Virus record (IMG/VR): IMGVR_UViG_3300020060_000010
Location: 1 to 64,000 of that record
DNA length: 64,000 nt
Strand: one strand, 5' to 3'
Source of the DNA: a virus
The stretch's first letter is position 1. Each line of letters begins with the position of its first letter. Below the pieces are notes generated by a model. That model was not told the DNA's origin, made no database searches, and saw only the letters and a list, made by a program, of their open reading frames with translations. The translations under genes and the position numbers were made by a program. Positions 62,346 to 64,000 of this stretch are shown piece after piece.

Positions 62346-62455
62346 TTGTAAGCCCCAATCTCCTCTAGTTGTCGGACTACGATCTTGTACTCTCTAGCGA
62401 ACTCTGAACTCTTCATATCTTTTTCGAAGTCGCGCCAGTACACACTGTCTCTCAC
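62261..62455 (-). CDS. hypothetical protein, 64 aa, GTG start
   Basis: GTGA-coupled to the GDPD gene; overlaps the membrane-protein gene by 85 nt, so the 3' part may be extra. Confidence 0.45.
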   Translation of the reverse strand: MRDSVYWRDFEKDMKSSEFAREYKIVVRQLEEIGAYKWYGLWYWLRSASLAFGSQVRRMRGAGL

Positions 62456-63903
62456 GATACGCTGACTCCAGAAACGAATCCGCTTGTACCGTTCGCTGCC
62501 AGTGCGAAGAACTGGTCTCCGCCGTACGTACCTGACGCTACCACAAGTTTGGTACCACTGGCAAGGTCTGTGGCGGTAAAAGTATTGCCAACTCGCTTGA
62601 ACTCTACCTTGCGACGTCCACCAGATCCGACAGGAGTAGTCTCGATTGACCCGAGCAGGAGTGGAGCACCATTGTCGTTGCGGTAGATAGACATCTGCCC
62701 ATTGCGGCGCCAGAGGACTCCGTAGCCGTACTGCTGGGACACAGTTGGACTGCTCTCGTCTCGCCAGACAGCATCCGGGCCAACGACTGCCTTGCCCTTG
62801 CCACAGCCTACAAACATGCCGAGCCAGCGAGTATCACTTGAACAGTTGCTGCCGTAGTCGAATGTTGCACGGATCTTGAAGTCGCCGTTGATGACCCCAG
62901 CCCATGTCTGGGTGAGTGAGCGGGTGCGAGAACCGACTGGGTTACGCTTGACGGAAATCTTTCCGCGAGCCGCGTCCTGGAAGCTCCAGAGACGACCTGT
63001 GTTACCGTCCGCCACGTCTGCAGCGGTGACTCCTTCTTGCCAACCAGGGTAAGCGAAGCGCTTGGCATACGGATCGGCGGTCAATTTACGGCTCTGGCCG
63101 GAAACATACCACGGATCGTCAGAAATGAGACCGACTGCGCCTCTGTCATGGTCAAAATCGCCTTGGATCGGATCTTCGACAGTCCAGGTTGCCATCTTAA
63201 GGCCTGCAGCCTTGAAAGCATCGAAAGAAGACTGTGCTGTACCACGCGAGATACCAATGTACTCGATACCGGCCGCCTTGATCTGTGCAGGCGTTTGAGC
63301 AACTGAACCCTGTACGAGGTACAAAGAGACCAAACCGGCGTCCGCGATGAGTGCGGCACTGTTATAGTCAAAGGAACTCAGGATAATGGAGCCCTGTAGC
63401 CCACGTGCGTTAATGGTCTCAATGATTTCTGCAGCCTCAGAGGCGTTCTTGGCCTCGACCAGCAGTGTTCGGCCTCCGAATTCGTCCAAAACCTCATCCC
63501 ACAGGAGAGGAGTGCCGTAGTCGCCACCAGGAATTGGATTCTTGACCTTGCCGCGCTTGAACTGGGCGCTGGTGAGGCTACTGACTGCACCAGTCACGCC
63601 AATCATGGTCCGGGTGACTGTTTCGTCGTGGATAACGGCGAACTTGCCGTCTGCTAGCTTACGCAGGTCAATTTCTGGTAGATACCCTGAGTTGGATGTT
63701 GCCTTGTAACCTTCTAGACAGTGTTCCGGGTAGATATTGGCTCCACCTCTGTGTCCTGCGATCCATGGTGTCTTGATAGTCATTGGCTTCCTAGGTGTTG
63801 CGTTAGATGATGTAAGTGGTTCCAGGGGTCCAGAGGACAGCCAAAGGCCGCCTAGCAAAAAACCACTGAACGTTCGCCTGCTTAAGAATGACTGCTGGTT
63901 CAA
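62452..63903 (-). CDS. glycerophosphodiester phosphodiesterase with C-terminal lectin-like domain
   Basis: 483 aa from a TTG start (63903). GDPD motifs: GHRGG (H51, R52), EIDL (E77, D79), IHDE (H92). Residues about 290-483 form a beta-sandwich, laminin-G-like. The TTG has SD GGAGGAGGAG and gives a Tat-like signal (SRRTFSGFLLGGLWL), but this stretch overlaps the upstream gene by 101 nt. An ATG at 63783 (SD AGGAAG) would give a signal-less 443-aa form. It may cleave teichoic-acid or lipid head groups at the cell surface. Confidence 0.85.
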   Translation of the reverse strand: MNQQSFLSRRTFSGFLLGGLWLSSGPLEPLTSSNATPRKPMTIKTPWIAGHRGGANIYPEHCLEGYKATSNSGYLPEIDLRKLADGKFAVIHDETVTRTMIGVTGAVSSLTSAQFKRGKVKNPIPGGDYGTPLLWDEVLDEFGGRTLLVEAKNASEAAEIIETINARGLQGSIILSSFDYNSAALIADAGLVSLYLVQGSVAQTPAQIKAAGIEYIGISRGTAQSSFDAFKAAGLKMATWTVEDPIQGDFDHDRGAVGLISDDPWYVSGQSRKLTADPYAKRFAYPGWQEGVTAADVADGNTGRLWSFQDAARGKISVKRNPVGSRTRSLTQTWAGVINGDFKIRATFDYGSNCSSDTRWLGMFVGCGKGKAVVGPDAVWRDESSPTVSQQYGYGVLWRRNGQMSIYRNDNGAPLLLGSIETTPVGSGGRRKVEFKRVGNTFTATDLASGTKLVVASGTYGGDQFFALAANGTSGFVSGVSVS

Positions 63904-64000
63904 GTAACTCCTCCTCCATGTCTAGTAGTGGCTTGGCCACAGTGTTAGCCCAGTAATCTACGTCATGCCACAGAGACCAGGTGTAGCCGATGTTGTCTCT
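63803..64000 (-). CDS. C-terminal end of an unknown upstream protein (partial)
   Basis: An open frame entering from beyond 64000 and ending at TAA (63803-63805). Visible part: aromatic (NIGYTWSLWHDVDYW), then MEEELLEPAVIL. Its end overlaps the putative signal peptide of the GDPD gene. Confidence 0.5.
   Translation of the reverse strand, partial: RDNIGYTWSLWHDVDYWANTVAKPLLDMEEELLEPAVILKQANVQWFFARRPLAVLWTPGTTYII

Noticed and set aside
1-64000. CRISPR array or integrase/att system
   Set aside because: No regular repeat-spacer pattern and no tyrosine or serine integrase was seen on either strand.

Overview
The window looks like part of a large, leftward-transcribed genome of a tailed dsDNA phage of an actinobacterium, most like the big many-tRNA Streptomyces siphophages. 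I infer this from the gene families and organisation, not from a database search. Base composition is near 50% GC. Genes are tiny and tightly packed, with ATGA, GTGA, TGATG and TAATG stop/start overlaps. There is no ribosomal, metabolic or integrase gene. Replication and nucleotide genes are phage-type: a RecA-like protein, a DnaE-type polymerase, dCMP-deaminase-like and ThyX proteins, and a PD-(D/E)XK resolvase.

Layout. 1-8123 (minus): RecA-like, DnaE, deaminase, then virion- or surface-type proteins (IPT/TIG domain, two beta-helix proteins). 8186-12804 (minus): an RNA array with about 23 canonical tRNAs, several aberrant tRNA-like RNAs, one apparently circularly permuted tRNA and two embedded HNH genes, driven by promoters near 12.86 and 12.98 kb. 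13.0-51.9 kb (minus): about 120 mostly unknown small genes. Recognisable ones are the resolvase, two SprT-like proteins, a SLOG protein, ThyX, three lipoproteins, a 2H phosphoesterase, many SH3/KOW-like small proteins, an HNH-AP2 endonuclease and a DUF3631-type ATPase. 52.6-60.8 kb (plus): an AT-rich HNH locus with a structured leader, then a train of very small genes, nearly every one with its own TTGACA-N17/18-TAnnnT promoter. This is typical of an early host-takeover or terminal-repeat region (inference). It ends in structured RNA and a decamer repeat GCCTACGGGG. 60.9-64.0 kb (minus): a candidate structured ncRNA with an intrinsic terminator, small genes, and a glycerophosphodiester phosphodiesterase.

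The same promoter consensus appears on both strands, so host-type sigma factor transcription probably serves the whole region. The most unusual feature is the RNA array. It has tRNAs with Leu anticodons but short variable loops, tRNA-His and tRNA-Asn with long variable arms, a tRNA whose 3' half precedes its 5' half, and interleaved cloverleaf-like RNAs with 8-nt loops or large inserts.

Limits: all assignments come from reading motifs and hand-folding. RNA structures and promoters are untested, and most small proteins are unassigned.
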